The notes under the pieces are model-generated. The model was not told the origin of the DNA and ran no database searches. It was given only the letters and a program-made list of their open reading frames with translations. From Firmicutes bacterium UBA1764 (GTDB lineage: Bacteria > Bacillota > Clostridia > Peptostreptococcales > Anaerovoracaceae): a DNA stretch of 27,857 bases. Positions 1 to 8,959 of the stretch are shown piece by piece. Positions within the stretch are counted from its first letter, which is position 1, and every line of letters starts with the position of its first letter. Made by a program: the position numbers and the translations under genes. Location: NCBI GenBank assembly GCA_002315535.1, contig DCHA01000074.1, positions 1 to 27,857 on the forward strand. The letters run 5' to 3'.

Positions 1-1
1 C

Positions 2-120
2 TATGGAGGTCCATAATAACATGGCAAGGAGAATTATGAGGAGCACTTGCAGAGAGAATGTTCTTCCTCTCGCTAGATATGGGGCACCATAGAAATAATG
101 GCGAGGGGGAGTTATGGGAA
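2..120. repeat. Imperfect direct repeat, two copies of about 41 bp
   Basis: Two related segments lie at about 2-42 and 78-120. Both start with a short inverted repeat: TATGGAGGTCCATA at 2-15 and TATGGGGCACCATA at 78-91. After 5 or 6 bases both continue with ATGGC, a purine-rich stretch and TTATGRGGA or TTATGGGAA. The period is about 76-77 bp. No gene was recognised in this stretch. The short plus-strand frames starting at the ATGGC of each copy end within about 25 codons. Whether the repeat continues beyond the left edge of the window cannot be seen. Confidence 0.55.
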
Positions 121-156
121 GGATGAAATCTAAAAATCAGCTTTTATAATCAGGAT

Positions 157-261
157 ATGTTGACAAAAGTCGGAGGCGAAATCAAAAGCGGGAAGGCGGA
201 CGGATACACTCAGTGCTTAGAAGATGCGGAAATTGCAACTATGCCGAGGCCTATTAATTGA
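157..261 (+). CDS. Small ORF of 34 codons, possible gene remnant
   Basis: An ATG at 157 opens a 34-codon frame (MLTKVGGEIK ... ATMPRPIN) that stops with TGA at 259-261, inside the loop and start of the second arm of a strong plus-strand terminator. A stop lies in the same frame shortly upstream, so it is not a longer gene cut by the window edge. There is no good Shine-Dalgarno sequence before the ATG. The amino acid composition looks plausible, and ending right at a terminator suggests a true 3' end, perhaps of a decayed gene. It is not recognised as any family, and it may be chance. Confidence 0.2.
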   Translation: MLTKVGGEIKSGKADGYTQCLEDAEIATMPRPIN

Positions 262-274
262 GGCCTCGGTTTTT
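244..274 (+). terminator. Rho-independent terminator, plus strand
   Basis: CCGAGGCCT at 244-252 pairs perfectly with AGGCCTCGG at 261-269 around an 8-base loop, and is followed directly by TTTTT. This is a textbook intrinsic terminator for transcription entering from the left on the plus strand. It implies that a transcribed unit, possibly a gene outside the window or the small ORF at 157-261, ends here. Confidence 0.8.
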
Positions 275-293
275 ACTGTGGTTTGATATATAA

Positions 294-429
294 TTAAGAA
301 GCACATCGTTTTAACATCGGGTGGCCTTGATCACTTTTGTTAAGAAGCTCCTCGTTTTAACATAGGGGGCCTTGATTGCTTTTGTTAAGAAGCTCCTCGT
401 TTTAACATAGGGGGCCTTGATCGCTTTTG
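294..429. repeat. Three tandem repeats of 45-46 bp
   Basis: Units lie at 294-339 (46 bp), 340-384 (45 bp) and 385-429 (45 bp). Each begins TTAAGAAGC and contains CGTTTTAACAT, GGCCTTGAT and CTTTTG. Units 2 and 3 differ at only one or so positions, while unit 1 is more diverged. Each unit can form a small stem in which (G)TTAAGA pairs with TTTTAAC around a 9-base loop. On the minus strand each unit holds the same 7-codon frame, ATGTTAAAACG to TAA. There are no spacers, so this is not CRISPR. It lies between two facing terminators, and its function is unknown. Confidence 0.85.
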
Positions 430-436
430 TCAATGT

Positions 437-492
437 ACGGATTATTTACCGCTTACGCCAGAGGGTTAAGGCACGGATTATTTACCGTTTAC
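437..492. repeat. Direct repeat of 20 bp, two copies
   Basis: ACGGATTATTTACCG followed by CTTAC or TTTAC occurs at 437-456 and 473-492 with a single difference, a spacing of 36 bp from start to start. The repeats sit between the 45-bp tandem array and the operon terminator. No gene accounts for them. The region 1-633 as a whole is repeat-rich intergenic DNA. Confidence 0.75.
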
Positions 493-520
493 AATCAGTT
501 TAGTTCAGGTTCCTTTTTGA

Positions 521-555
521 TAAAAGCGTGGCAAGGCTTAAGAGCCCTGCCACGC
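521..555 (-). terminator. Terminator of the secretion operon, minus strand
   Basis: GCGTGGCA at 526-533 pairs with TGCCACGC at 548-555. After one mismatch, GGCT pairs with AGCC around a TAAG loop. Read on the minus strand, the hairpin is followed by TTTTA. It lies about 78 bases past the stop codon of the last operon gene (stop at 634), as expected for an intrinsic terminator. There is no T-run on the plus-strand side, so it should act only on minus-strand transcripts. Confidence 0.8.
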
Positions 556-633
556 AATATCAAGATGTCTACCATTGGAAAGCTATTTACAAAAAATTTA
601 CCCTGTCAAATGTATTGGTCTTCGCAGGCGCAA

Positions 634-2703
634 CTACTGGATTATACTCTTGTAGTACTGTTTGATATCCGTTGTCATATTATCCTTATTGCTAAGCTTT
701 TCAACCATAATCAAGTCGCCTTTTATATCAAAGTTTGACCGAGAGACAGAAAAGATGGAATCGCGTTCGGATTTAAACGGTGTTGCATCCCGGAATATAT
801 CGGAATACAAAGTTTTTGATGCATTGGCCGAGCTCTGCATTTTGTTCAATCCGCCACGAGTATAGTTTTGATAGTTTTCTCCTGTCCTAAGGGTTCCGCC
901 ATGTACAAATACACCTTCGTTTCCCAAAACAACGTTGGAGTCATATATGTATTCATCACCGTTGTTGCAGACCATTCCATAAATGTACATAGAACTTTGT
1001 TTTTGAAGAGTAATATTGCTATAACACAATTCCAAATTAATAAGTGCATCGTCCAGTACTATTATAGTTCCTTTTTCGGCTTCAATTGTCGCACTGTTCT
1101 TTTTTTCGTTAATGCTGCTAACTCCAAAGTGATACCCCCCCGTTTCAGGGTAGGTGTTTAGCAGCTGCCCCTTTACTATCATAGTTCCGCCGTTAAGCTT
1201 GATTTTTCCGTAACAGAACACTGTGCCGTCTATGATCAGTGTGCCACCTTCGTTTACGGTAATTGTCGTATCTGCAGCAATCTGCTGCCTTGATGACATT
1301 GTTCTGGATTGGCCGTTTTCAACAGTCTCTATGGTCTTTGTGGTGGTGAGTTCGCACTGTTCTCCCACATAAACATAAAAACCGGTCATGGTTGCGCTCT
1401 TGTCTTTATCGGTTCCGAAAGAGGATACATAGCCTGGATGCTCTCGGAAATATTCATAGGTTTCATCGTGAGTTATTATTGACATTTTCCATTCTCTCGC
1501 CCTTTTCAATACGCCAGACCCTTCAAAATTAAACAGATGATCATCGGACATTTTCTGTAAATCGGCTTCAGTAATGTCGCCTTCGATATAGTATTTGAAC
1601 ACATTCATCCCTACATTCCCAATATCAGCATTTCGAATCTTTATAAGAGAATCTGCGATACGATACTGATCATTGTCATCGAAGTATATAGATGAAAAGA
1701 GTACAGGGCTGCCATTGTTTTCCGTTACCGACCAGCTTCTGGTATAACCTGCAAAGTTTTTTGTCTTATTATCATATATAGAACTCCATTTAACGTTCTT
1801 TTTATTATTGGGATCTCTTTCGAATATTCCGTCATTAAAGCTTTTAATAGCAGCCTTCTTGGAGCCTATCGTTGCCTGCTGTGTTCCGCTATTGCCATTG
1901 CCGCCGAAACAAATATAGAAATAATCCGTCCTTGTTTCACCATATAAGTCTCCATAACCATATTTTTCTACGTTTTTGCTGCCATAAACCCCACTGGTAT
2001 TTTTGTATTTATAAGACAATCCGTTTCCGACATGGAAGTTTCGGTATGTACTACCGTCATAATTTCGAATTTGCAGATGACCCATCTGGGCCTCTTGTGC
2101 ATAAATATTTTCAAGAGTAGTAAGGAAATATTTTCCGGGCTTATTTGAACTGTCACCTACTCTTATGGCATACTTGCTTCCTACCCAATTCCCAATCTTT
2201 TGCCTGTCTTCTTCTTCAACATACATAGTTTTTACCCAGGGAAGACAGGGGGCAGTAGTGGTAAAGAATTCGCTGGCACCGGGCTCAAAACCGTCAAGAC
2301 TGTAGGCATTTTTCAGCTTCTGACCGGACATTTTTCTACCCTGAGCGCGAATGTCGATTTCGTTATCATCCCCGCTTAGGTAAGCATAACACGTATTTCC
2401 GTCCTTATCTGTGTACTCGGCAACGAACATTACCATTCCGTAGCCTTCGTCTTTGCCTGACTGGTCTGACGCTTTACAATGATCCTTTAAATCGTTAATC
2501 GTTACATTATCGCCGGTGAGACCTTCCCCTTGACTTGAGCGGAGAAGAGCCTCCTGGAATAGAATCTGATCTGTATAGAGAGTCCATTTATAGCCTTTTG
2601 AAGTAACTTTTTCTTGGCTAACCACGCCGTATACGCATGAAAGACCGCAGCAGGAAAAGATAGTAACAAATGAAAGCACTATACAAAATATTCTTTTAAG
2701 CAT
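634..2703 (-). CDS. Secreted beta-solenoid-like protein, 689 aa, paralogue of the 538-aa protein
   Basis: The product begins with a signal peptide (residues 1 to about 27: basic start, hydrophobic core ending near VYG) and has no later membrane segment or cell-wall sorting motif, so export is likely and anchoring is not evident. Soon after the signal it carries GYKWT. Residues about 470-620 form short strand-rich repeats such as TLIIDG and GGTMIVKG, which look like a right-handed beta-solenoid. Both features recur in the 538-aa protein at 17856-19472, so the two are paralogues. The start is well supported: an AAGGAGG site lies just before it in the end of the lipoprotein gene. It is the last gene of the operon. 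Its role is unknown; an adhesin or a fibre-tip component are possibilities by inference. Confidence 0.85.
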   Translation of the reverse strand: MLKRIFCIVLSFVTIFSCCGLSCVYGVVSQEKVTSKGYKWTLYTDQILFQEALLRSSQGEGLTGDNVTINDLKDHCKASDQSGKDEGYGMVMFVAEYTDKDGNTCYAYLSGDDNEIDIRAQGRKMSGQKLKNAYSLDGFEPGASEFFTTTAPCLPWVKTMYVEEEDRQKIGNWVGSKYAIRVGDSSNKPGKYFLTTLENIYAQEAQMGHLQIRNYDGSTYRNFHVGNGLSYKYKNTSGVYGSKNVEKYGYGDLYGETRTDYFYICFGGNGNSGTQQATIGSKKAAIKSFNDGIFERDPNNKKNVKWSSIYDNKTKNFAGYTRSWSVTENNGSPVLFSSIYFDDNDQYRIADSLIKIRNADIGNVGMNVFKYYIEGDITEADLQKMSDDHLFNFEGSGVLKRAREWKMSIITHDETYEYFREHPGYVSSFGTDKDKSATMTGFYVYVGEQCELTTTKTIETVENGQSRTMSSRQQIAADTTITVNEGGTLIIDGTVFCYGKIKLNGGTMIVKGQLLNTYPETGGYHFGVSSINEKKNSATIEAEKGTIIVLDDALINLELCYSNITLQKQSSMYIYGMVCNNGDEYIYDSNVVLGNEGVFVHGGTLRTGENYQNYTRGGLNKMQSSANASKTLYSDIFRDATPFKSERDSIFSVSRSNFDIKGDLIMVEKLSNKDNMTTDIKQYYKSIIQ

Positions 2704-2706
2704 TTA

Positions 2707-3522
2707 TTATTCCTCCTTGCCGCTTTCTTCTTCCGTATTTTCTGTTGGCAGGTCTTCTGCCATTTCTACGGTTTTGTCCTCGAGCTTTGTATCTGTTACT
2801 GTCAGCACAAAATCATCCTCCTCGGACGGTAAAGACTCAAGGGTGAGGGTAAGCGTCTTCTTTAAGTCGTTATTGATTATTTCCAGTTCCGTGCTTCCGA
2901 TTCCCTCAGCCTTGATTCGCCACAGAAGCTCGCTGCTGTTTTCGCTGTAGTAGGCCGAAAGCTCTTTAGCAGACACGATTTCTCCGTCATACTCAGTTAT
3001 ATACCAGTTGTCCCCTTCTCCCACAAATCTGATATCCAGAACTGAGGGAAGAATGCTTTCGGCATAGATTTCGAAGCCGTCCTTTGAAAGGATAGAAGCA
3101 CCAAGGGGGCTTTCGTTCAGGTCCATAGCAAACGAAGTAAACTTCAGCTTTTCCGTCACTGTAAAGCTGACAGATGCGGTGGTGACAAGGCTTTCACCAT
3201 TAATAAATTGGAACTCAACTCCGGCAAGACCGGGGTCAGACGCTTTTACCTTGAAAACAGCCTTCTTCTCTGTCAGCGTCTTTTTTGTGACTGACAGCAT
3301 TGAATATTCTTCGTCTTCAGTTTCCGGGTAAATCAGCTCTGCTTCGGAAAGCAGCTGGCCGGAAAGTCTTATTTTAAGAGTCCTTCCCTCTATGCCGCTT
3401 ACTGAAATGTTTACCTTTTCACCCTTGACGCTTTCTGATTTGCTGCATCCGCAAAGGCTTAAAACCAGGCAAAGGATGGCTGCCAACGGGAGCATTCTTC
3501 TTATTGATTTATTTTGTCTCAT
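2707..3522 (-). CDS. Lipoprotein, 271 aa, Ig-like fold likely
   Basis: The N-terminus is a lipoprotein signal peptide with lipobox L23-C24-G25-C26, so the mature protein should be attached by Cys26 to the outer face of the membrane. The body (about residues 35-235) alternates short beta strands and resembles tandem Ig-like domains. The last 40 residues are acidic and rich in E and T. The gene starts 2 bases after the stop of the 1810-aa gene, with AAGGA just upstream, and is followed after 3 bases by the 689-aa gene. This indicates co-expression of three exported proteins. No enzyme motif is visible. It could be an assembly or anchoring factor for its large neighbours, which is inference. Confidence 0.85.
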   Translation of the reverse strand: MRQNKSIRRMLPLAAILCLVLSLCGCSKSESVKGEKVNISVSGIEGRTLKIRLSGQLLSEAELIYPETEDEEYSMLSVTKKTLTEKKAVFKVKASDPGLAGVEFQFINGESLVTTASVSFTVTEKLKFTSFAMDLNESPLGASILSKDGFEIYAESILPSVLDIRFVGEGDNWYITEYDGEIVSAKELSAYYSENSSELLWRIKAEGIGSTELEIINNDLKKTLTLTLESLPSEEDDFVLTVTDTKLEDKTVEMAEDLPTENTEEESGKEE

Positions 3523-3524
3523 CG

Positions 3525-6500
3525 CTATTCGCCGTCCTTTGTCTCCTCAGAATCGGTCTGAGTCACTTCATTTTTATCCACTGAATTGTCTGTATTATTT
3601 ACAGAATTTCCTGGCTCCTCTGATTCCGTCTGAGTTTCTGCATCCTTTGCAATGGAAGCATCCACTTCCTTTACGGGAATGTAGAATTTAATTACAGAGT
3701 TAATGGAGGGGCTTTCCTCTGAGCTTACCGTAACTATATACTGCATTTCGAACTGAGTATTGTTTTCGGGGAGAGTAACCGTCAGCTTCTTTGAGGATTC
3801 CTTCTGTTCAGGTTTGACCAGGGAAACTCCTCCGCCGAAGGATTGCTCGATCTTGTAGGTGTAGCCGTATTCCGTCAGACTGCCGAATACTTCCACATTA
3901 ATTGCCGCACTCTGGCCCGCTTTTCCGCTCATTGTGACGATGCCGTTTGACGCATAACCCACATTGCCGTCATGCTCAACGGAAACAGAAACGGAAATAT
4001 TGGAAAGATTATATTTCTTTGGTGTTTCGCCCTTATTTACGCATTCCTTAATCTGCGAATAGATGGGAATAGTCATTGGCTGCTTATAATCGGTTTCGTC
4101 AACGGAGAAGCTAAGCTCCTTAAGATTCCATGCACCTGCAACCTTATTCTGCCCTGAAGCAACATTGGAATTGTTTTTCGGTTCTATCTGAACATAGCTT
4201 ATTCTGGTAATGCCCGGAATCAATGTGGTAAACTCCGCAGTCTGCCCCTGAGTAAAGTTGGAGGCTCCTCCGCAAAGCTTTCTTATGTCCTCAATTACCT
4301 TTGTCTTAAGCTGACCCCTTTCGTTTACATATCCTATAGTCATCCTGATGGGATATGCGCCGTTACTGTCAATGGCATAGGAAGAGCTGCCGCCATCCAG
4401 ATAGGTATCGCCCTTATCCATTGTAACGAAGCTGAAATGGGCTGAACGAAGCTCGTTTACAGAATCGTTAACAGACGATGAAACGCTTATTTCCGCACCT
4501 GCGGAGCCTACATGGGTTGATGATTTCGAGTTAAGGCTGTAGTAGCCGACCATAGCTTCCTCGCCGCCGGCATCGGTTCTGTAGCACCTGACGATTCCGT
4601 TTTCCACCAGACATTCGGCTCCGTTTTCCGCCTGAAGCTTTACACCTATGATATCTGAAACATTGTCCTCGTTAAACTCAAGATTTACTACGCTTCCTCC
4701 TCCGATCCTCAGAGCTCCGCTGTCAGATATGAATACATTCTCGGACTCATACACGCCTGATACTCCTCCAAGATTGCTTCTGTAAACAAGGCAAGCCGCA
4801 ATGTCTCTCTTTTCGCTTGAAAGTGTTACAGCCGGTGAATCCGCATCCAGAACAAGTGTAAGCAGCTGGCGGTTCTTTATCGATGTGGAATCTGCGTACG
4901 CAAGCAATGAGCCTCCCATTGCAGCCGCATTCTGCGGGAACATGGTGCAGTAGTAGGTTTCAATTACAACACCGGAGCGGACATGCTGAATTACCGCATG
5001 ATCTATTGCTGCCCCGGAAACATCAGAATCCGCTTTTATACATAAGGACTTAAGATTTGTAAAGTTCGGAGTGCCGATTCCCACATTGCTAAGAACCACC
5101 GCTCCGTCCTCTGTGGTTTCATCGTAGTAAATTACCTTTGATCCCAGATTTCTTCCGCTTACAGCCGAATAGTAGCCTATGGTGGAGCTCAGCTCATAGC
5201 CGCCCCGATCCGGAGATACTGCATCCCTATCAAGATAGATATAGAGATTTACCGTGTCATTTGCCGATTCCGGGACTCTTGTAATCAATGTCTTTCCGGA
5301 TGCTGCATCCTCCTGACTGGGAACAGTGTTCTGATTTTTGAATACAATTTTATGTGATTTTGTTACATTCATAGCCGTATCCATCGAGTACGGAAGGGCA
5401 ACACTTGTATCACTGGCAATTGGAGTCATTTCCTTTTCGTAAACAACCTGGTATTCGCCGTTATTATTAATTTTGGTTACACCGCTGGAGTTGACCATGC
5501 TTATGCTTACGCCCTTAAGCTCAATGGTTGCATCGCCGCCTTCCTCGGCATTAAAGAATAAGGTTATAGACTGAATAATGGAGGCATCACCAATGCTGAC
5601 AAGGAATCTGTCTGTAGTATCTCCTCTGAACATCCATTCGGGATCGCTTATATACATCCTTCCGGAATTCGCCGTGCTGTCATACTCGGGCTGCCTGCCA
5701 TCGTAGGAATACATTGCGTTGACCACGTTAAAGTTCTTGATGACCTTTCTTTCGCCGCTTTTATTCTGGTATACAATATTTGCGGTTACATCTCCTATAA
5801 ATTGCTTTTCCTCAGCTTCTTCGGAAGTCTCACTGTCGGATTCGGCGTTCTTATACGCGCCATATGTAAGAGCAATTTCAAAATCGGAAATATACGATAC
5901 AGAGGAAACCTTCTTTATGGTTGCTATTTCGCTGACACTTCTGCCGTTCTTTCTCTGGTTGCTTGCGGAATCCACATAATTAAGGTCTATCCAGTTAATA
6001 TTGTTAAAGTTGTAGCATTTATTAATAGTTCCGCTACGTTTTACGACCTTTATGCTGTCAAGACAAAGTCTGTCCATCTGGTCGCTTTCTTCAGAAATAG
6101 TATCCGGAAGGATGACTATGCCGGTAACATTCCCCAAATCCTCGTTAATGCTGATATAGAAGGTTTCGCTCTCGCCTGCCATGAAGCCGTCAGATGCAAG
6201 CTGGGAATTTGCGAGGACAAAGCCGGAGCAGCCCTTTTCGAACTGCAGTTGGAAGTAGAACAGGTTGTTGGAGCCTGTTCCGTCATCTATGGTCGCCTTG
6301 CTTCTGTTGCTTGCAACATTTGCGGTAACCTCGTATGTGAGGGCGACAGTGTGCATGTGGAGATTGGACATTACCTTGCTCTCCGTCATTGCATAATAAT
6401 ATTGTGTATAATCCCTTACGGTTTCCTCCTTGGCAAATACGGTGGAGGAATTGAGATCAAGGTCCTTATATCCATCTGTTATGAGAAGTCCCACATCGTC

Positions 6501-8957
6501 ATTTTCGTACATGGTAATTCCGTTTGCACTTCTTTCGATGTCATAAAGATAACTGATTCCCAGTATACTGTGCTGTCCGATGTTGACTCTTCTTCTTGTG
6601 CCCAGGCTCTGCAGCCTTGCAATGGAAATATAGCCAAGCTGCCACATATCCTCATTGTCAATTCTGAAACGGACATTGGTAAAATTCTTCAGCTCCGGAA
6701 TTTCCACCACGAAGCTCATGGTTGCTCCCTTAGCCATATGGGTTGCATATGTAATATCCACGCCGTAGCACTGAATTTTACTGTATGAATACTTTTCAGG
6801 TTTAACAATGGTCATAAGAGCTGCGTTTATCCAGCTATGTGCCTGCTTCAGGCTCTTTGCGGTTTCTGCATCTGCAGAAGTATAGGAGTTGCCGGGAGTT
6901 CCTATTATTCCTTTGTTTTCCCCGTAAAAATCATTACAGAGGTCAACCAGAGACAATTCGTCGGTTTCCTTCGAATTACCGTAAATATCCGTATATGTAA
7001 AGGTTACGAAAACCGTGTCAAGAGTTCCCACATCCTTCGCATCATCGGTTTTAATCGTAATTAAATATTTATTTCTGTACTCAAGTGAAGGTATATAAAG
7101 CTCATCAGATTCGACAAAGTCAAGCTCCGGGGACGAGCCGGGAATCATATTTGCAGAATCGGTTACATACAGCAGGTTAAGCTCAGAAGGAAGGGACATG
7201 GAAATCATGCTTGGGTCAGCCGTCAGATTTCCGCTATCGCTAACATATGTATTGTTGTTTATGTAATAGCCCGCTCTCTGTCCGTAGGAATTATCGTCAA
7301 ATACCTGAACACTTTCTATATTGAAATAATCCTTTTCGTCAACATCGTTCTTGTAGGAAAGACGAACACTATTAAGCTTCTTAAAGTTGGGAAAATCAAC
7401 GGAGAAGAGAATGGAGCTTCCGTCGCAGGCATACTGGGTAATTGTTTTCCATCCGCATATGGACTTAAAGGCCGCATCGTTAAGGAAATCCGCCTCTTTT
7501 TCCGTCATTGAAGCTTCAATTAAGGACTCACTTATGACAGGGATGGTCACCTCTTCCTGGTAGCCCAAATCATTTTCATAGAAAATCTTTGCATACAAAA
7601 CATCCCGGATAACAATTCCACAGTCCGGAAGATAGGACACAAAGGAATCAAGGCCTGAGCCCTGCTCTGTACTGATATTAAATTTGAAATTTAAAGTCTG
7701 ACTGTTGGATTTATAGCTGCTGCCCACAGCAAAGCTGCCGCTGCCCACATAATCTATGGGAAAATCATCATCTCCAAGTTTGTCCTTACCGGTAAAGCGG
7801 ATATTGGAAATTCCATTTGTCAGCTTGACCCCAGTCTGGTGAAGCTCCTTGTCACTGCTCTGGGCAACGAGAGTCCCCGAAAAATCCATTGCGATTCTGT
7901 CGCTAAGGTAGGAATAGGTGTTAAGTGTGGGACCGATATAATGCTGGGGATCTTTGGTAAAATCCACACTGAATAATTTCCACCCCTCCATAGTCCAGGT
8001 GCAATTCTTTTCGCCGCTTAATATAAAATTAATCTCTTCCAGTGAAGCAATCCTGTGCCTGGTATACATCAGCAGATATTCGCATGTAAAGGGCCTGAAC
8101 ATGTCAGAAGCTTTGGGATTAGTAATCTGCTCCGCAGGAATGTAGCCTGAAAGTGCGTCTTCGGAATGAGTAATAGCCTTTGCCCAGGAGCTAACCAAAT
8201 CGTAGCGTCTGACATATTTACTGTTTTTACCGTAGAACTTTTCTATGCCGGTAAAGCTATTTCCGGAAGCTCTGTAGTACAGAGGACCATAGCTGGACAG
8301 CCTGGAGCCTTGCAGCCAGTCTGACCCTGATAGTATCTCTGAAATAGAACCGGGAACACCCGAAGCCGTTTTTTCTGCAGGGTCAATCAGCTGAGTATAT
8401 GTTTTCCCATCGTCGGCCTTGTATTTAAGAGATATTTTGGATACACTGTCACAGCCAGTTATACCTGTTGAGACAACAAGCATATATCCGTAAAAGGATT
8501 TCGTGTTCAGGATACTTGCCTCTGTAAGGGTGTTTCCGCTTGATTCTGTCAAGGGTTGTTCTTCAGCATCCTTGCCTGATCCGGATGAATCCTGTTCTGT
8601 AGTATTTTTGTTTGATTCTGATTCGAGGCGTTTTATAAGTTCCTTAAATCTTTTCCCATTCTCAGTAGCAAAATCATCCTCATCGGGAAGTTGAAACTGT
8701 TTATCAGTATTCAATATCTCGGTATTTTTAAAAGTAAATTCATCACCGGGAAGTATGTCTTCATTGACCTTATTATTCCATTTACTAAAATCAATATCAG
8801 AAATATTCCCCTTTGTAGGTACTTCATCCTCAGATGGAGTATATTGTTTATTAGTTAAAAGACCCGCAAAAGCAAACGAAACAGAGCCAAGGACTGTGCA
8901 GACGCACAGGCTTAGAGCCAATATGATTCTTAACAGCTTTTTTTTATTATTTCTCAT
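3525..8957 (-). CDS. Giant secreted modular protein, 1810 aa
   Basis: Residues 1-31 are a signal peptide ending FAFA. No second membrane segment, LPXTG motif or cell-wall-binding repeat is seen, so the anchoring mode is unknown. The N-terminal 130 residues of the mature protein are polar and acidic. From about residue 170 on, a beta-rich module seems to recur about seven times (starting near 170, 456, 648, 870, 1030, 1257 and 1537). Each has a strand with aromatic residues and a DxxG- or NxxG-like turn, later a segment of the type F-x-I-x-x-L-x-N-V-x-x-I, and a closing strand like LDSIKV or IESVQV. This recalls PLAT-like or Ig-like sandwiches, but I do not recognise a named family. The C-terminal 45 residues are acidic and rich in T, N and S. 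The start overlaps the end of the VirB4 gene, which supplies the AGAGG site. A surface fibre or scaffold for the secretion machine is plausible. Confidence 0.88.
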   Translation of the reverse strand: MRNNKKKLLRIILALSLCVCTVLGSVSFAFAGLLTNKQYTPSEDEVPTKGNISDIDFSKWNNKVNEDILPGDEFTFKNTEILNTDKQFQLPDEDDFATENGKRFKELIKRLESESNKNTTEQDSSGSGKDAEEQPLTESSGNTLTEASILNTKSFYGYMLVVSTGITGCDSVSKISLKYKADDGKTYTQLIDPAEKTASGVPGSISEILSGSDWLQGSRLSSYGPLYYRASGNSFTGIEKFYGKNSKYVRRYDLVSSWAKAITHSEDALSGYIPAEQITNPKASDMFRPFTCEYLLMYTRHRIASLEEINFILSGEKNCTWTMEGWKLFSVDFTKDPQHYIGPTLNTYSYLSDRIAMDFSGTLVAQSSDKELHQTGVKLTNGISNIRFTGKDKLGDDDFPIDYVGSGSFAVGSSYKSNSQTLNFKFNISTEQGSGLDSFVSYLPDCGIVIRDVLYAKIFYENDLGYQEEVTIPVISESLIEASMTEKEADFLNDAAFKSICGWKTITQYACDGSSILFSVDFPNFKKLNSVRLSYKNDVDEKDYFNIESVQVFDDNSYGQRAGYYINNNTYVSDSGNLTADPSMISMSLPSELNLLYVTDSANMIPGSSPELDFVESDELYIPSLEYRNKYLITIKTDDAKDVGTLDTVFVTFTYTDIYGNSKETDELSLVDLCNDFYGENKGIIGTPGNSYTSADAETAKSLKQAHSWINAALMTIVKPEKYSYSKIQCYGVDITYATHMAKGATMSFVVEIPELKNFTNVRFRIDNEDMWQLGYISIARLQSLGTRRRVNIGQHSILGISYLYDIERSANGITMYENDDVGLLITDGYKDLDLNSSTVFAKEETVRDYTQYYYAMTESKVMSNLHMHTVALTYEVTANVASNRSKATIDDGTGSNNLFYFQLQFEKGCSGFVLANSQLASDGFMAGESETFYISINEDLGNVTGIVILPDTISEESDQMDRLCLDSIKVVKRSGTINKCYNFNNINWIDLNYVDSASNQRKNGRSVSEIATIKKVSSVSYISDFEIALTYGAYKNAESDSETSEEAEEKQFIGDVTANIVYQNKSGERKVIKNFNVVNAMYSYDGRQPEYDSTANSGRMYISDPEWMFRGDTTDRFLVSIGDASIIQSITLFFNAEEGGDATIELKGVSISMVNSSGVTKINNNGEYQVVYEKEMTPIASDTSVALPYSMDTAMNVTKSHKIVFKNQNTVPSQEDAASGKTLITRVPESANDTVNLYIYLDRDAVSPDRGGYELSSTIGYYSAVSGRNLGSKVIYYDETTEDGAVVLSNVGIGTPNFTNLKSLCIKADSDVSGAAIDHAVIQHVRSGVVIETYYCTMFPQNAAAMGGSLLAYADSTSIKNRQLLTLVLDADSPAVTLSSEKRDIAACLVYRSNLGGVSGVYESENVFISDSGALRIGGGSVVNLEFNEDNVSDIIGVKLQAENGAECLVENGIVRCYRTDAGGEEAMVGYYSLNSKSSTHVGSAGAEISVSSSVNDSVNELRSAHFSFVTMDKGDTYLDGGSSSYAIDSNGAYPIRMTIGYVNERGQLKTKVIEDIRKLCGGASNFTQGQTAEFTTLIPGITRISYVQIEPKNNSNVASGQNKVAGAWNLKELSFSVDETDYKQPMTIPIYSQIKECVNKGETPKKYNLSNISVSVSVEHDGNVGYASNGIVTMSGKAGQSAAINVEVFGSLTEYGYTYKIEQSFGGGVSLVKPEQKESSKKLTVTLPENNTQFEMQYIVTVSSEESPSINSVIKFYIPVKEVDASIAKDAETQTESEEPGNSVNNTDNSVDKNEVTQTDSEETKDGE

Positions 8958-8959
8958 AT

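Noticed and set aside
294..429. CRISPR array
   Set aside because: The units are directly adjacent without unique spacers, and no cas genes are present.
427..738. 103-codon plus-strand open frame over the repeat region
   Set aside because: It runs through the 20-bp direct repeats and the operon terminator and into the end of the 689-aa gene, and lacks a proper start and ribosome binding site. Its repeated GLFTxY segments simply reflect the DNA repeat.
5802..6788. 328-codon plus-strand open frame inside the giant surface protein gene
   Set aside because: It lies wholly antisense to the 1810-aa gene, which has a signal peptide, a ribosome binding site and coherent modules. The translated frame is Cys- and His-rich without recognisable domains, so it is a shadow.
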